64,000 bases of DNA from Rhizobium sp. BK399. GTDB taxonomy: Bacteria > Pseudomonadota > Alphaproteobacteria > Rhizobiales > Rhizobiaceae. Below the pieces are notes generated by a model. That model saw only the letters and a program-made list of their open reading frames with translations. It was not told where the DNA came from and made no database searches. Within the stretch, counting starts at the first letter, position 1. Every line of letters begins with the position of its first letter. The DNA is taken from positions 186,001 to 250,000 of the forward strand of contig NZ_JACIAH010000006.1 of assembly GCF_014194695.1 (NCBI RefSeq), read 5' to 3'. Position numbers and translations under genes: made by a program. Positions 14,650 through 22,958 of the stretch are shown piece by piece.

Positions 14650-17577
14650 ATGACTGACGAGACGCTTGCCTATCGCGCGACGTTGCCACGCCCAGACGTG
14701 ACCGCCGCGGAAGCCGGCGACCTTCTCCAGTCGCGGTATGGCCTCTCAGGAACGCTCACCGAACTCGGCAGCCAGCAGGATCGCAACTATTGCCTGGATA
14801 CCGGCGAGCGACGCTATGTCCTGAAGATTTGTCATGTAGCCTATGAGACTCTGGAGCTCGAAGCCCAGAATGCGGCCATCCATCACATCAGTTCGAAAGA
14901 GGGGGCGCCGCGCGTTCCGCATGTAATCCCCTCGACCGATGGACAGGACATCGTCGCGGTTACCGTCCGCGACCAGACATATCAGGTTCGGCTGCTGGAG
15001 TATCTCGAGGGCGAGGGGCTGACGCATCGCAAGCACCTACCGAAGGAGTCGGTTGCGGCACTTGGGGCGCTTTGCGCCCGTCTGGCACAATCGCTCGCCG
15101 ATTTCACGCATCCAGGCCTCGATCGCAGCCTGCAATGGGACTTGCGCCGCGCCGGTCCGGTCGCCGTCCAGCTGCTGTCGGCGATTACCGACAGCGCCGC
15201 CCGCGATCGCATCGCCAAGACGATGGTATCAGCCGTGCGGCGAATCCAGCCGCTGGCGCCGTCTCTGCGGTTGCAGGCCGTGCACCATGATGTGACCGGC
15301 GACAACGTCGTCAGCCACCGCGACAGCTACGGCCGTCTGGTTCCCGACGGCGTTATCGATTTCGGCGATATCATACGCGGCTGGCTGATCGGGGATCTCG
15401 CGGTGACTTGCGCCTCGCTGTTGCATCAGGCGGATGGCGACCCGCTCTATATTCTTCCGGCGGTGAAGGCATATCACGAGGTTTATCCTCTGACCGAGGA
15501 GGAGCTGCGCGCGCTCTGGCCGCTGGTCGTCGCCCGCGCTGTCATTCTCGTCGCGAGCGGCGAGCAGCAGATCTCGGTCGACCCCGAGAACGACTATGTT
15601 CGCCGCAATCTCGAGTTGGAGCGCCGCATTTTCGATACGGCGGTCTCCGCCCCCTACGAACTGATGGAGATTGCTGTCCTGAAGGCGGTTGGTATGAGCA
15701 CGACCGTGCTTTCGACGGAAGGCTGGCGTCCACTCTTTCCTGATATCGATCCGGCGACAATTTCCTTCGTCGATCTCGGCGTTTCGAGCCCGCATTTCGC
15801 CGCGGGCAACTGGTCGCAAGCCGACATGGATTGGCGCCTGCTTGCCCGCGCTGCGGCCGAGACCGGTACGTCGGCAACGCGCTATGGCGAGTACCGGTTG
15901 TCGCGTTCCAAGCTTCGCAGCGCCACGCCGCCGGCGACTTACACATTGCATTCCGACATTTGCCTTGCTGGCGGTACCACGGTTTCCGCCCCCTTCGCCG
16001 GGAAGGTCAGCTGGAAGAATCACCATTTCGTTCTGGCAGGCGAGGGTATCAGCCTTCATCTCGACGGTATGGAGCCCACGATTGACGATGAGGCGGACGT
16101 GGAACCAGGTCAGCCCCTCGGTGCGATCTCCGGCGAAAGCGGATCTCTCGGCGGTCTGCGGGTACAGCTCTCCACTCTTGTGGGCACCGAGCCGCCGCTG
16201 TTTTGCGCTCCTCGGGAGGCGGCTGCCTGGTCGGAATTATGCCCGTCGCCGGCAGCACTTCTGGGAACCGGCGTCGATGCACCGAAGCCGGCGTCCACGG
16301 AATTGTTCGCTCTCCGCCAAGCTCATCTTGCAAAGCCGCAGAAGCACTACTATGAGGCGCCACCGCAAATGGAGCGCGGTTGGAAGGAGCATATGTTCGA
16401 TGTCGAGGGGCGAGCCTACCTCGACATGCTCAACAACGTAACGATTCTCGGTCACGGCCACCCGCGCCTGGCCGAGGCGATCAGCGAGCAATGGTTGCGG
16501 CTGAACACCAATTCACGCTTCCACTATTCAGCCATCGCGGAATTTTCAGAGCGCCTTGCCTCTCTTGCCCCCGAAGGGCTGGACGCAGTCTTTCTCGTCA
16601 ACAGTGGATCGGAGGCCAACGATCTCGCGTTGCGACTGGCGTGGGCGCATACGGGGTCCAGGCATGTGCTCAGCCTGCTCGAGGCCTATCACGGTTGGTC
16701 GGTTGCAAGCGACGCCGTATCCACGTCGATCGCCGATAATCCGCAGGCCCTGACGACGCGGCCCGACTGGGTACATGCCGTTCTGTCGCCAAATACCTAT
16801 CGGGGTATGTTCCGCGGTTCTGAATCAGCCACCGGGTATTTGGAAGCGGTCGTTGAGGCCCTCGAGGGCATCGACACCAAAGGTGAGGGCTTGGCGGGCT
16901 TCATCGCCGAGCCGGTCTATGGGAATGCCGGGGGCATATCGCTGCCGGATGGCTACCTCGCCGCGGTTTACGGGCAGGTTCGAGCTCGCGGCGGCGTCTG
17001 CATCGCCGACGAAATACAGGTGGGGTATGGACGGCTTGGGCATCATTTCTGGGGTTTTGAACAGCAGGGTGTCGTGCCCGACATCATCACCATTGCCAAG
17101 GGCATGGGGGACGGGCATCCGCTCGGTGCCGTCATCACCACCAAGGCGATCGCCGGTTCGCTGGAGAAGGAAGGTTATTTCTTCTCTTCGGCTGGCGGCA
17201 GTCCGGTCAGTTGCGTCGCCGGTATGACCGTGCTGGATATCATGGCCGACGAAAAGCTGCAGGAGAACGCACGTGATGTCGGCGACTACCTCAAGGGTCG
17301 CCTTGTGGCGCTGATCGCAACCTATCCGCTCGTCGGCGCCGTGCATGGCATGGGGCTCTATCTTGGATTGGAACTGGTTCGCGACAGAACGACGCTGGAG
17401 CCGGCGACGGAAGAGACCGCGGCGATCTGCAATCGACTTCTCGATCTCGGCGTCCTGATGCAGCCGACCGGCGATCACCTGAACGTGTTGAAGATCAAGC
17501 CACCGCTTTGCCTGACGCCAGAAAGCGCAGATTTCTTCGTCGACATGCTGAAAAAGGTGCTTTCGGAAGGCTGGTAA
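14650..17577 (+). CDS. Fusion of APH-type kinase, degenerate M23-like domain and class III aminotransferase/phospho-lyase
   Basis: 975-residue protein with three parts. Residues about 1-340 form an aminoglycoside phosphotransferase-fold kinase, with the catalytic loop HHDVTGDNVVSH and metal motif VIDFGDII. Residues about 395-520 resemble a lysostaphin/M23 barrel, but the usual His and His-x-His zinc ligands are not seen (TLHSDI, SLHLDG), so it is probably non-catalytic. Residues about 550-975 are a class III PLP enzyme, with the cofactor-binding lysine in IIAKGMGDG-like sequence (TIAKGMGDGHPLG) and GSEANDLALRLA. In human lysine degradation a kinase (HYKK) and a phospho-lyase (PHYKPL) of these same two families act in sequence, and ETNPPL acts on phosphoethanolamine; a bifunctional kinase/phospho-lyase for an amino alcohol is inferred. 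It starts at ATG 14650. Confidence 0.85.
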   Translation: MTDETLAYRATLPRPDVTAAEAGDLLQSRYGLSGTLTELGSQQDRNYCLDTGERRYVLKICHVAYETLELEAQNAAIHHISSKEGAPRVPHVIPSTDGQDIVAVTVRDQTYQVRLLEYLEGEGLTHRKHLPKESVAALGALCARLAQSLADFTHPGLDRSLQWDLRRAGPVAVQLLSAITDSAARDRIAKTMVSAVRRIQPLAPSLRLQAVHHDVTGDNVVSHRDSYGRLVPDGVIDFGDIIRGWLIGDLAVTCASLLHQADGDPLYILPAVKAYHEVYPLTEEELRALWPLVVARAVILVASGEQQISVDPENDYVRRNLELERRIFDTAVSAPYELMEIAVLKAVGMSTTVLSTEGWRPLFPDIDPATISFVDLGVSSPHFAAGNWSQADMDWRLLARAAAETGTSATRYGEYRLSRSKLRSATPPATYTLHSDICLAGGTTVSAPFAGKVSWKNHHFVLAGEGISLHLDGMEPTIDDEADVEPGQPLGAISGESGSLGGLRVQLSTLVGTEPPLFCAPREAAAWSELCPSPAALLGTGVDAPKPASTELFALRQAHLAKPQKHYYEAPPQMERGWKEHMFDVEGRAYLDMLNNVTILGHGHPRLAEAISEQWLRLNTNSRFHYSAIAEFSERLASLAPEGLDAVFLVNSGSEANDLALRLAWAHTGSRHVLSLLEAYHGWSVASDAVSTSIADNPQALTTRPDWVHAVLSPNTYRGMFRGSESATGYLEAVVEALEGIDTKGEGLAGFIAEPVYGNAGGISLPDGYLAAVYGQVRARGGVCIADEIQVGYGRLGHHFWGFEQQGVVPDIITIAKGMGDGHPLGAVITTKAIAGSLEKEGYFFSSAGGSPVSCVAGMTVLDIMADEKLQENARDVGDYLKGRLVALIATYPLVGAVHGMGLYLGLELVRDRTTLEPATEETAAICNRLLDLGVLMQPTGDHLNVLKIKPPLCLTPESADFFVDMLKKVLSEGW

Positions 17578-17920
17578 AGGGCGGTCGCCCCGTTAACCAT
17601 TTCGGTCATTTCAAGGCTTACGGCTTTTTAACCAAACGCCCATTGCCGGAATCAGTGATGCTTCCTATGTCTGCTCCGTGATCGAAAGAGAGCGTCAGGC
17701 TGTCACGCGAATTGCACAAAGACTTGATAGGGTTCTTGCAGTCAATTCGAGTATGATGGAATGAAATTTTCCGAATGGTCGATTTTTTGACATGTTTCGG
17801 AATATGTTTCTGACAGACTGCGAGATATAGTCTACAGAATAGATAGATTATAGCGCAGTCATCGCCAGGTCCCACCAACGGGGCCTCAAGCAAGCGCAAC
17901 GCCAACGAAAGGAACGAGAC
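17578..17920. other. A+T-richer intergenic region with long-spaced inverted repeat
   Basis: About 340 bases with stop codons in all frames at short intervals and no supported gene. GACTGCG (17816-17822) and CGCAGTC (17854-17860) are perfect inverted arms around a 31-base A+T-rich spacer (AGATATAGTCTACAG...). This could be a structured RNA or a regulatory site. The base composition differs clearly from the coding flanks. Confidence 0.4.
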
Positions 17921-18016
17921 ATGAATGACATCAATACTCTCGCCGATTTCCTTGGGCGATTTGTGCTTGGCAATGACCGTCCGGGCGCCCTCTCCCGCCC
18001 GAACTGTCGAATGTGA
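17921..18016 (+). CDS. Possible 31-residue peptide
   Basis: ATG 17921 is preceded at a good distance by AAAGGAACGAGAC. The frame encodes MNDINTLADFLGRF and continues for 31 codons to TGA 18016. A ribosome site of this quality in an otherwise non-coding region suggests a translated leader or small protein. No signal peptide or membrane helix is evident. It lies 77 bases before the next short gene. Function unknown; it could equally be chance. Confidence 0.35.
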   Translation: MNDINTLADFLGRFVLGNDRPGALSRPNCRM

Positions 18017-18093
18017 CCTTCGTCCACCTCTAACGGAATCAGACAAGTCAATTCGCCATCGCCAGCGCATACCGCGCGGCAGGAGTTCTACGC

Positions 18094-18288
18094 ATGAAAA
18101 AAGAAGTAATCGAATACGCCGGCGTTCCCGTCGGGATCGTCATCCCGGATGAGAACCGGTTGAAGTTCATCGCAGTGAAGTACCACGTTCACGACCTGGA
18201 CGAGCAGCATTTCAGCTCGCCGGCGGAGGTGAAGCTTGCGATCCATGATTTGATGACCCGCCGTGACCCGAAGCCGATCCATGCCTGA
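18094..18288 (+). CDS. Small conserved-looking protein of unknown function
   Basis: 64-residue protein (MKKEVIEYAGVPVGIVIP, then KYHVHDLDEQHFSSPAEV). CAGGAG lies 8 bases before ATG 18094, and a strong terminator follows 38 bases after the stop, so this is likely a real monocistronic or two-gene unit. It is soluble, acidic to neutral, with a compact beta-beta-helix look. No family is recognised. The codon usage matches the host. Confidence 0.65.
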   Translation: MKKEVIEYAGVPVGIVIPDENRLKFIAVKYHVHDLDEQHFSSPAEVKLAIHDLMTRRDPKPIHA

Positions 18289-18326
18289 GCGCATGAGACA
18301 CGGCCGATCCAGCCCTGACAGATTTG

Positions 18327-18366
18327 AGACCGGTCTTGCCCAAAGGTGAGGCCGGTCTTGTGTTTT
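18327..18366 (+). terminator. Strong terminator hairpin after the small gene
   Basis: A 14-bp stem (18327-18340 with 18345-18358, three G-U pairs) closes a CAAA loop and is followed by TGTGTTTTG. It insulates the downstream P1-peptidase gene. Confidence 0.7.
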
Positions 18367-18409
18367 GACCGCTGTTGCGGTCCTATCGCGCGCTCCTGTT
18401 CAAACGAGG

Positions 18410-19417
18410 ATGGCGCGCTTGCTCAATCTGATCACCGACATTGAAGGCGTTTCCGTCGGGCACGCGACCGACCTGAAGCTCGGTTCGGGCGTGACCGCCA
18501 TCGTGTTCGACGAACCGGCCACTGCATCCGGCGTGGTATTGGGCGGCGCCCCCGGCGGTCGTGACACGAGCCTTCTCGATCCCTCGATGACGGTCGGCGC
18601 GGTGGATGCCTTCGTGCTTTCCGGCGGCTCGGCCTTTGGGCTGGATGCGGGAGGTGGTGTACAGGCTGGGCTCCGCGAGGCCGGTCGCGGCTTTCCGGTC
18701 GGCGATGTGAAGGTACCAATCGTTCCCCAGGCAATTCTCATGGATCTGCTGAACGGTGGCGACAAGGACTGGGGTCTGCAGTCGCCCTATCGCGACATGG
18801 GCTACCAAGCCTTCAAGGCGGCGGCGAAAGGGCACATTGCCCTCGGGACAGTCGGCGCGGGCGCGGGAGCGACGACCGCCACGTTCAAAGGCGGGCTCGG
18901 CTCGGCCAGCGCGGAGACCGGCACCGGATTGAAGATCGCAGCGATCGTTGCCGTCAACGCACTCGGCTCGGCGACGGTGGGCGAGGGGCCGCATTTCTGG
19001 GCGGCGCCGTTCGAACTGAACGGGGAATTTGGCGGCCTCGGATTGCCGTCACCGATCTCTGAAGCCGACACCCGCCTGCGGCTGAAAGGCGTGAACATCA
19101 CCGCGACAACAATCGGCGCCATTGTCACGGATGCCGAGCTGACTAAGCAAGAGGCGCACCGGCTGGCGATCATGGCGCATGACGGTTTCGCGCGCGCCTT
19201 GCTGCCAGCTCACCTGCCGCTTGATGGCGACACTGTTTTTGCTGCTTCCACCGGCAAAAAGCCACGGCCGGACTTTCCCGCCTTTCTGGAACTCTGCCAT
19301 CTCGCGACCATCGTGATGGCGCGCGCCATCGCGCGTGGCATCTACGAGGCCACCGCACTTCCGGTTGCCGGCGCGCAGCAGGCTTGGCGAGATCGCTACC
19401 CCGATCGCGCGAGATAG
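18410..19417 (+). CDS. P1 (DmpA)-family aminopeptidase-like protein
   Basis: 335-residue member of the DmpA/P1 family of self-cleaving Ntn-type peptidases, which release N-terminal amino acids and can act on D-residue esters and amides. The family N-terminus NLITDIEGVSVGHATD is clear, as is GGVVLGG-like AGGAPGGRDTSLLDP (see GAPGGRDTSLLDP). A probable autoprocessing segment is KGGLGSAS near residue 165. ATG 18410 is used although CGAGG adjoins it; TTG 18419 is a shorter alternative that places CGAGG at normal distance. A stem-loop TAGCCTA-AAGAA-TAGGCTA overlaps the stop. It precedes a peptide importer, suggesting intracellular hydrolysis of imported peptides. Confidence 0.83.
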   Translation: MARLLNLITDIEGVSVGHATDLKLGSGVTAIVFDEPATASGVVLGGAPGGRDTSLLDPSMTVGAVDAFVLSGGSAFGLDAGGGVQAGLREAGRGFPVGDVKVPIVPQAILMDLLNGGDKDWGLQSPYRDMGYQAFKAAAKGHIALGTVGAGAGATTATFKGGLGSASAETGTGLKIAAIVAVNALGSATVGEGPHFWAAPFELNGEFGGLGLPSPISEADTRLRLKGVNITATTIGAIVTDAELTKQEAHRLAIMAHDGFARALLPAHLPLDGDTVFAASTGKKPRPDFPAFLELCHLATIVMARAIARGIYEATALPVAGAQQAWRDRYPDRAR

Positions 19418-19531
19418 CCTAAAGAATAGGCTATGCCGAGAACACATGCTCGCCATTGTGTGTGCACTCCGACAATGACACCTTAGCAGCAAAAGGCCAT
19501 CGCTATCGCGGCGGCCAGACAAGGGAACAGA

Positions 19532-21061
19532 ATGAAGAAGGTTTCGCTCGTGCCGTCGGCGCAGCTGGTTAGGCGACTTTATTTTGGCGCGGCCGTGTCG
19601 GCCGGTCTGGTTGCGCTGGGGCTTACCCCGGCGGAGGCCGCCAAGACCAATCTGACCCTTGGTATGACTGTCGAACCGACTGGTCTCGACCCGACGATCG
19701 CAGCGCCTGTCGCGATCGGCCAGGTCACTTGGCAGAACGTTTTTGAAGGCCTGGTGGCAATTGACGAGTCCGGCAAGATCCAGCCCCAGCTCGCCAGGAG
19801 CTGGGAGATTTCCCCCGATGGTCTCAGCTATACGTTCAAGCTTCAGAGTGGAGTCAAATTCCACGACGGCGAGGCTTTCGATTCGGCAGCAGCAAAATTT
19901 GCGCTGGATCGCGCTCGCGGCGCTGACTCGGTAAATCCGCAAAAACGCTTCTTCGCCTCGATCGCATCCATCGAGACACCCGACCCGGAAACGCTCGTCC
20001 TGCATCTCTCCGCGCCTACAGGCAGCCTCCTCTATTGGCTGGGTTGGCCAGCCTCGGTGATGGTCGGCCCGAAGTCTGCCGCAGCGGACAAGACGACGCC
20101 CGTCGGGACCGGCCCGTTCAAGTTCGTGAACTGGGCAAAGGGCGACAAGGTCGAACTCGAGAAGAACGCCAATTATTGGAACAAGGACGTCGCGGTAAAG
20201 CTCGACAAGGTGACCTTCCGCTTCATTGCCGACCCTCAGGCGCAAGCCGCCGCGTTGAAGGCGGGCGATGTCGATGCCATTCCGGAGTTCGCGGCGCCGG
20301 AGCTGATGAGTTCATTTGACGATGATGCAAGGCTTGCGACCAAGATCGGCAACACCGAGCTGAAAGTTGTTGCCGGCATGAACAACGCCAAGAAGCCCTT
20401 CGACGACAAGCGTGTACGCCAGGCGCTGATGATGGCAATCGATCGGAAGACTGTCGTCGACGGGGCTTGGTCAGGACTCGGCACTCCGATCGGCAGCCAC
20501 TATACGCCGAACGACCCGGGCTACGTCGATCTTACCGGCGTCCTGCCCTACGACCCCGAGAAGGCCAAGGCTTTGCTTGCCGAAGCCGGCTATCCCAATG
20601 GTTTCACGTTCACGATCAAGTCGCCGCAAATGGCCTATGCGCCGCGAAGTGCTGAGGTCATGCAGGCGATGCTCGCCGAAGTCGGCGTGACGATGAACAT
20701 TGAGCCGACCGAATTCCCGGCCAAGTGGGTGCAGGATGTGATGAAGGATCGCGCCTATGAGATGACCATCGTCGCCCACGCCGAACCGCTCGACATCGAC
20801 ATCTACGCCCGTGATCCGTACTACTTCAACTACAAGAATCCGGCTTTCAACGATCTGATGAAGAAGGTGCAGGAGACCTCGGATCCCGCTGCACAAGCGA
20901 AGGTCTATGGTGAAGCTCAGAAGATTCTGGCCGATGATGTGCCGGCGCTCTATCTCTTCGTCATGCCCAAGCTCGGCGTCTGGGACAAGAAGCTGAAGGG
21001 CCTCTGGGAGAACGAGCCCATTCCCTCCAATGTTCTCGCCAACGTCTCTTGGGAAGACTGA
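19532..21061 (+). CDS. Peptide ABC transporter substrate-binding protein (family 5, DppA-like)
   Basis: 509-residue periplasmic family 5 binding protein with a twin-basic, hydrophobic signal region (RRLYFGAAVSAGL) and a likely cut after TPAEA near residue 36. Family hallmarks include LARSWEISPDGLSYTF and KLQSGVKFHDGEAF, with a C-terminal lobe. GGGAACAG precedes ATG 19532. It is followed by two permeases, forming a dipeptide/opine/glutathione-type importer. The exact ligand is not readable; flanking peptidase and amidase genes suggest small peptides or amino-acid amides. Confidence 0.9.
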   Translation: MKKVSLVPSAQLVRRLYFGAAVSAGLVALGLTPAEAAKTNLTLGMTVEPTGLDPTIAAPVAIGQVTWQNVFEGLVAIDESGKIQPQLARSWEISPDGLSYTFKLQSGVKFHDGEAFDSAAAKFALDRARGADSVNPQKRFFASIASIETPDPETLVLHLSAPTGSLLYWLGWPASVMVGPKSAAADKTTPVGTGPFKFVNWAKGDKVELEKNANYWNKDVAVKLDKVTFRFIADPQAQAAALKAGDVDAIPEFAAPELMSSFDDDARLATKIGNTELKVVAGMNNAKKPFDDKRVRQALMMAIDRKTVVDGAWSGLGTPIGSHYTPNDPGYVDLTGVLPYDPEKAKALLAEAGYPNGFTFTIKSPQMAYAPRSAEVMQAMLAEVGVTMNIEPTEFPAKWVQDVMKDRAYEMTIVAHAEPLDIDIYARDPYYFNYKNPAFNDLMKKVQETSDPAAQAKVYGEAQKILADDVPALYLFVMPKLGVWDKKLKGLWENEPIPSNVLANVSWED

Positions 21062-21108
21062 TTGCGGATGAATGACATGGCGAGGCGGCAAACAGAACCG
21101 GACCTGAC

Positions 21109-22056
21109 ATGGTAACGCTTTTGTCGCGTCGCGTCGTTGGTCTGATCGTCACGCTTGCTATCGTTTCCCTCCTCATCTTCGTCGTGACGGACCTGCTGCC
21201 GGGCGATCCCGCCTCCATTATGCTCGGAACGTCGGCCTCGCCGGAAACGCTCGCGACTCTTCGCCACGAGCTCGGCCTCGATCAGCCGCTCCTGTGGCGC
21301 TATGGCGAGTGGCTCGCCGGCGTATTCCGGGGCAATCTCGGCCAATCCTATACCTATGGTGTCCCGGTTGCTGGCCTGATCCTCGAGAGGTTGGCAGTTA
21401 CGCTACCTCTTGCGCTGATCGCAATCGCGCTCTCCATTGCCATCGCCATCCCTTTGGGCGCTCTTGCGGCAGCGCATCGAGGCGGCGTGCCGGACGCCGT
21501 CGCTTCGATCTTCTCGCAGCTTGGCATCGCGGTTCCGGGATTCTGGGTGGCGCTGTTGCTGATCATGCTTTTTTCGACGGCACTCGGCTGGATGCCGGCT
21601 GGAGGATTTCCGGGATGGAGTTCCGGCACGTGGCCCGCTCTCAAGGCGCTCGTGATGCCCGCAATAGCACTTGCCTTGCCGCAAGCCGCCGTCCTGACCC
21701 GCGTCACGCGTTCTGCCGTTCTGGAAACCCTGCATGAGGACTTCACCCGAACGGCGCTTGCCAAGGGACTGTCGAAGCGTCGGGTCCTGTGGCGCCACGC
21801 GGTGCCGAACGCGCTCGTTCCTGTTTTGACAATCCTCGGCCTGCAGTTCACCTTCCTGGTCGCCGGCGCGGTTCTTGTGGAAAACGTCTTCAACCTCCCG
21901 GGCCTCGGCCGGCTTGCCTATCAGGCGCTATCGCAGCGCGACATCATCGTCATGCAGGATGTCGTGTTGTTCTTTGCCGGGCTCGTCATCGTCATGAACT
22001 TCGTCGTCGATCTCTCCTATCTTGCGATCGACCCGCGCTTGCGGAAAGGCATTTGA
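21109..22056 (+). CDS. Peptide ABC transporter permease (DppB-like)
   Basis: 315-residue inner-membrane permease with the DppB layout: an N-terminal helix (VGLIVTLAIVSLLIFV), a short periplasmic part with DLLPGDPA, then five helices with the EAA-type loop ALAKGLSKRRVLWRHA near residue 220. It ends one base before the next permease. ATG 21109 is used. No ATPase genes follow in this cluster. Confidence 0.9.
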   Translation: MVTLLSRRVVGLIVTLAIVSLLIFVVTDLLPGDPASIMLGTSASPETLATLRHELGLDQPLLWRYGEWLAGVFRGNLGQSYTYGVPVAGLILERLAVTLPLALIAIALSIAIAIPLGALAAAHRGGVPDAVASIFSQLGIAVPGFWVALLLIMLFSTALGWMPAGGFPGWSSGTWPALKALVMPAIALALPQAAVLTRVTRSAVLETLHEDFTRTALAKGLSKRRVLWRHAVPNALVPVLTILGLQFTFLVAGAVLVENVFNLPGLGRLAYQALSQRDIIVMQDVVLFFAGLVIVMNFVVDLSYLAIDPRLRKGI

Positions 22057-22057
22057 C

Positions 22058-22924
22058 ATGGCGCCGCTCGTATCAAGTCATACGGTTGTTCAGCGGCGGC
22101 GATTCAACGTTAGCCGGAGAATAAATTTGGTGGCCGGCGGTGGCATCGTTGCCGTTCTCATTGCCGTCGCGCTCCTGTCGCTGCTCTGGACGCCAATGCC
22201 GCCAGCGAAGATGCAGATCATTCACAAGCTGCAGCCGCCCTTGACATCAGGTGTTCTCGGCACCGACCACTTTGGCCGAGATGTTCTGTCGATGATGATG
22301 GTCGGCTGCTGGAACTCGCTTTCGATCGCCATCACCGCCGTGGCAATCGGGGGTACGATCGGTTCGATCGGGGGCATTTCGGCCGCTGCCTTGCGGGGAG
22401 CCTTCGAGGCACTGCTGATGCGTGCCTGCGATGTCGTCTTCGCGCTGCCGCCGATCCTCTCGGCGATGATGCTGGGCGCCTTTCTCGGTCCGGGCCGGCT
22501 TACCGCCATCATCGCCATTGCAACCTTCATGGTTCCCGTCTTTGCGCGTATCACGATGGCAACAGCCCTGCAGGCCTGGAGCCGGGACTATGTGCTCGCG
22601 GCCCGTGCCATCGGAAATAGCCGCTTCACGATCTCGGTCCGCCATGTGCTGCCGAACATCATGAGCCAGATCATCGTTCAGGTAACGATTCAACTTGGGT
22701 TGGCCGTGCTGACCGAAGCCGGTCTCAGTTTTCTCGGTCTCGGCATCGCGCCGCCTGCGCCGACATGGGGCCGCATGCTCGCGGATGCACAGACCTACCT
22801 TGGACTTGCGCCGTGGCTGGCGATCCTTCCGGGGCTCGCTATCGCGCTCTGCGTCTTCGGCTTCAACATGTTGGGTGACGGCCTGCGCGACATGCTCGAC
22901 CCGCGCGAGGTGCGCCGCCGTTAG
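22058..22924 (+). CDS. Peptide ABC transporter permease (DppC-like)
   Basis: 288-residue permease starting at ATG 22058, one base after the preceding stop. It shows the DppC motif GTDHFGRDVLSMMMVG near residue 65, the loop AARAIGNSRFTISVRHVLPN and the late SFLGLGIAPPAPTWGRML. The domain order is an N-terminal helix, a periplasmic segment and five helices. It pairs with the DppB-like protein; the ATPase pair DppD/DppF is absent here, so shared or distant ATPases are required. Confidence 0.9.
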   Translation: MAPLVSSHTVVQRRRFNVSRRINLVAGGGIVAVLIAVALLSLLWTPMPPAKMQIIHKLQPPLTSGVLGTDHFGRDVLSMMMVGCWNSLSIAITAVAIGGTIGSIGGISAAALRGAFEALLMRACDVVFALPPILSAMMLGAFLGPGRLTAIIAIATFMVPVFARITMATALQAWSRDYVLAARAIGNSRFTISVRHVLPNIMSQIIVQVTIQLGLAVLTEAGLSFLGLGIAPPAPTWGRMLADAQTYLGLAPWLAILPGLAIALCVFGFNMLGDGLRDMLDPREVRRR

Positions 22925-22958
22925 TCTTTGAAACCTCATAGTCCCGGATGATAGTGCC

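Noticed and set aside
19049..20245. 398-codon minus-strand frame across the P1 peptidase and binding-protein genes
   Set aside because: It crosses an intergenic region and two supported genes; no motif is readable.
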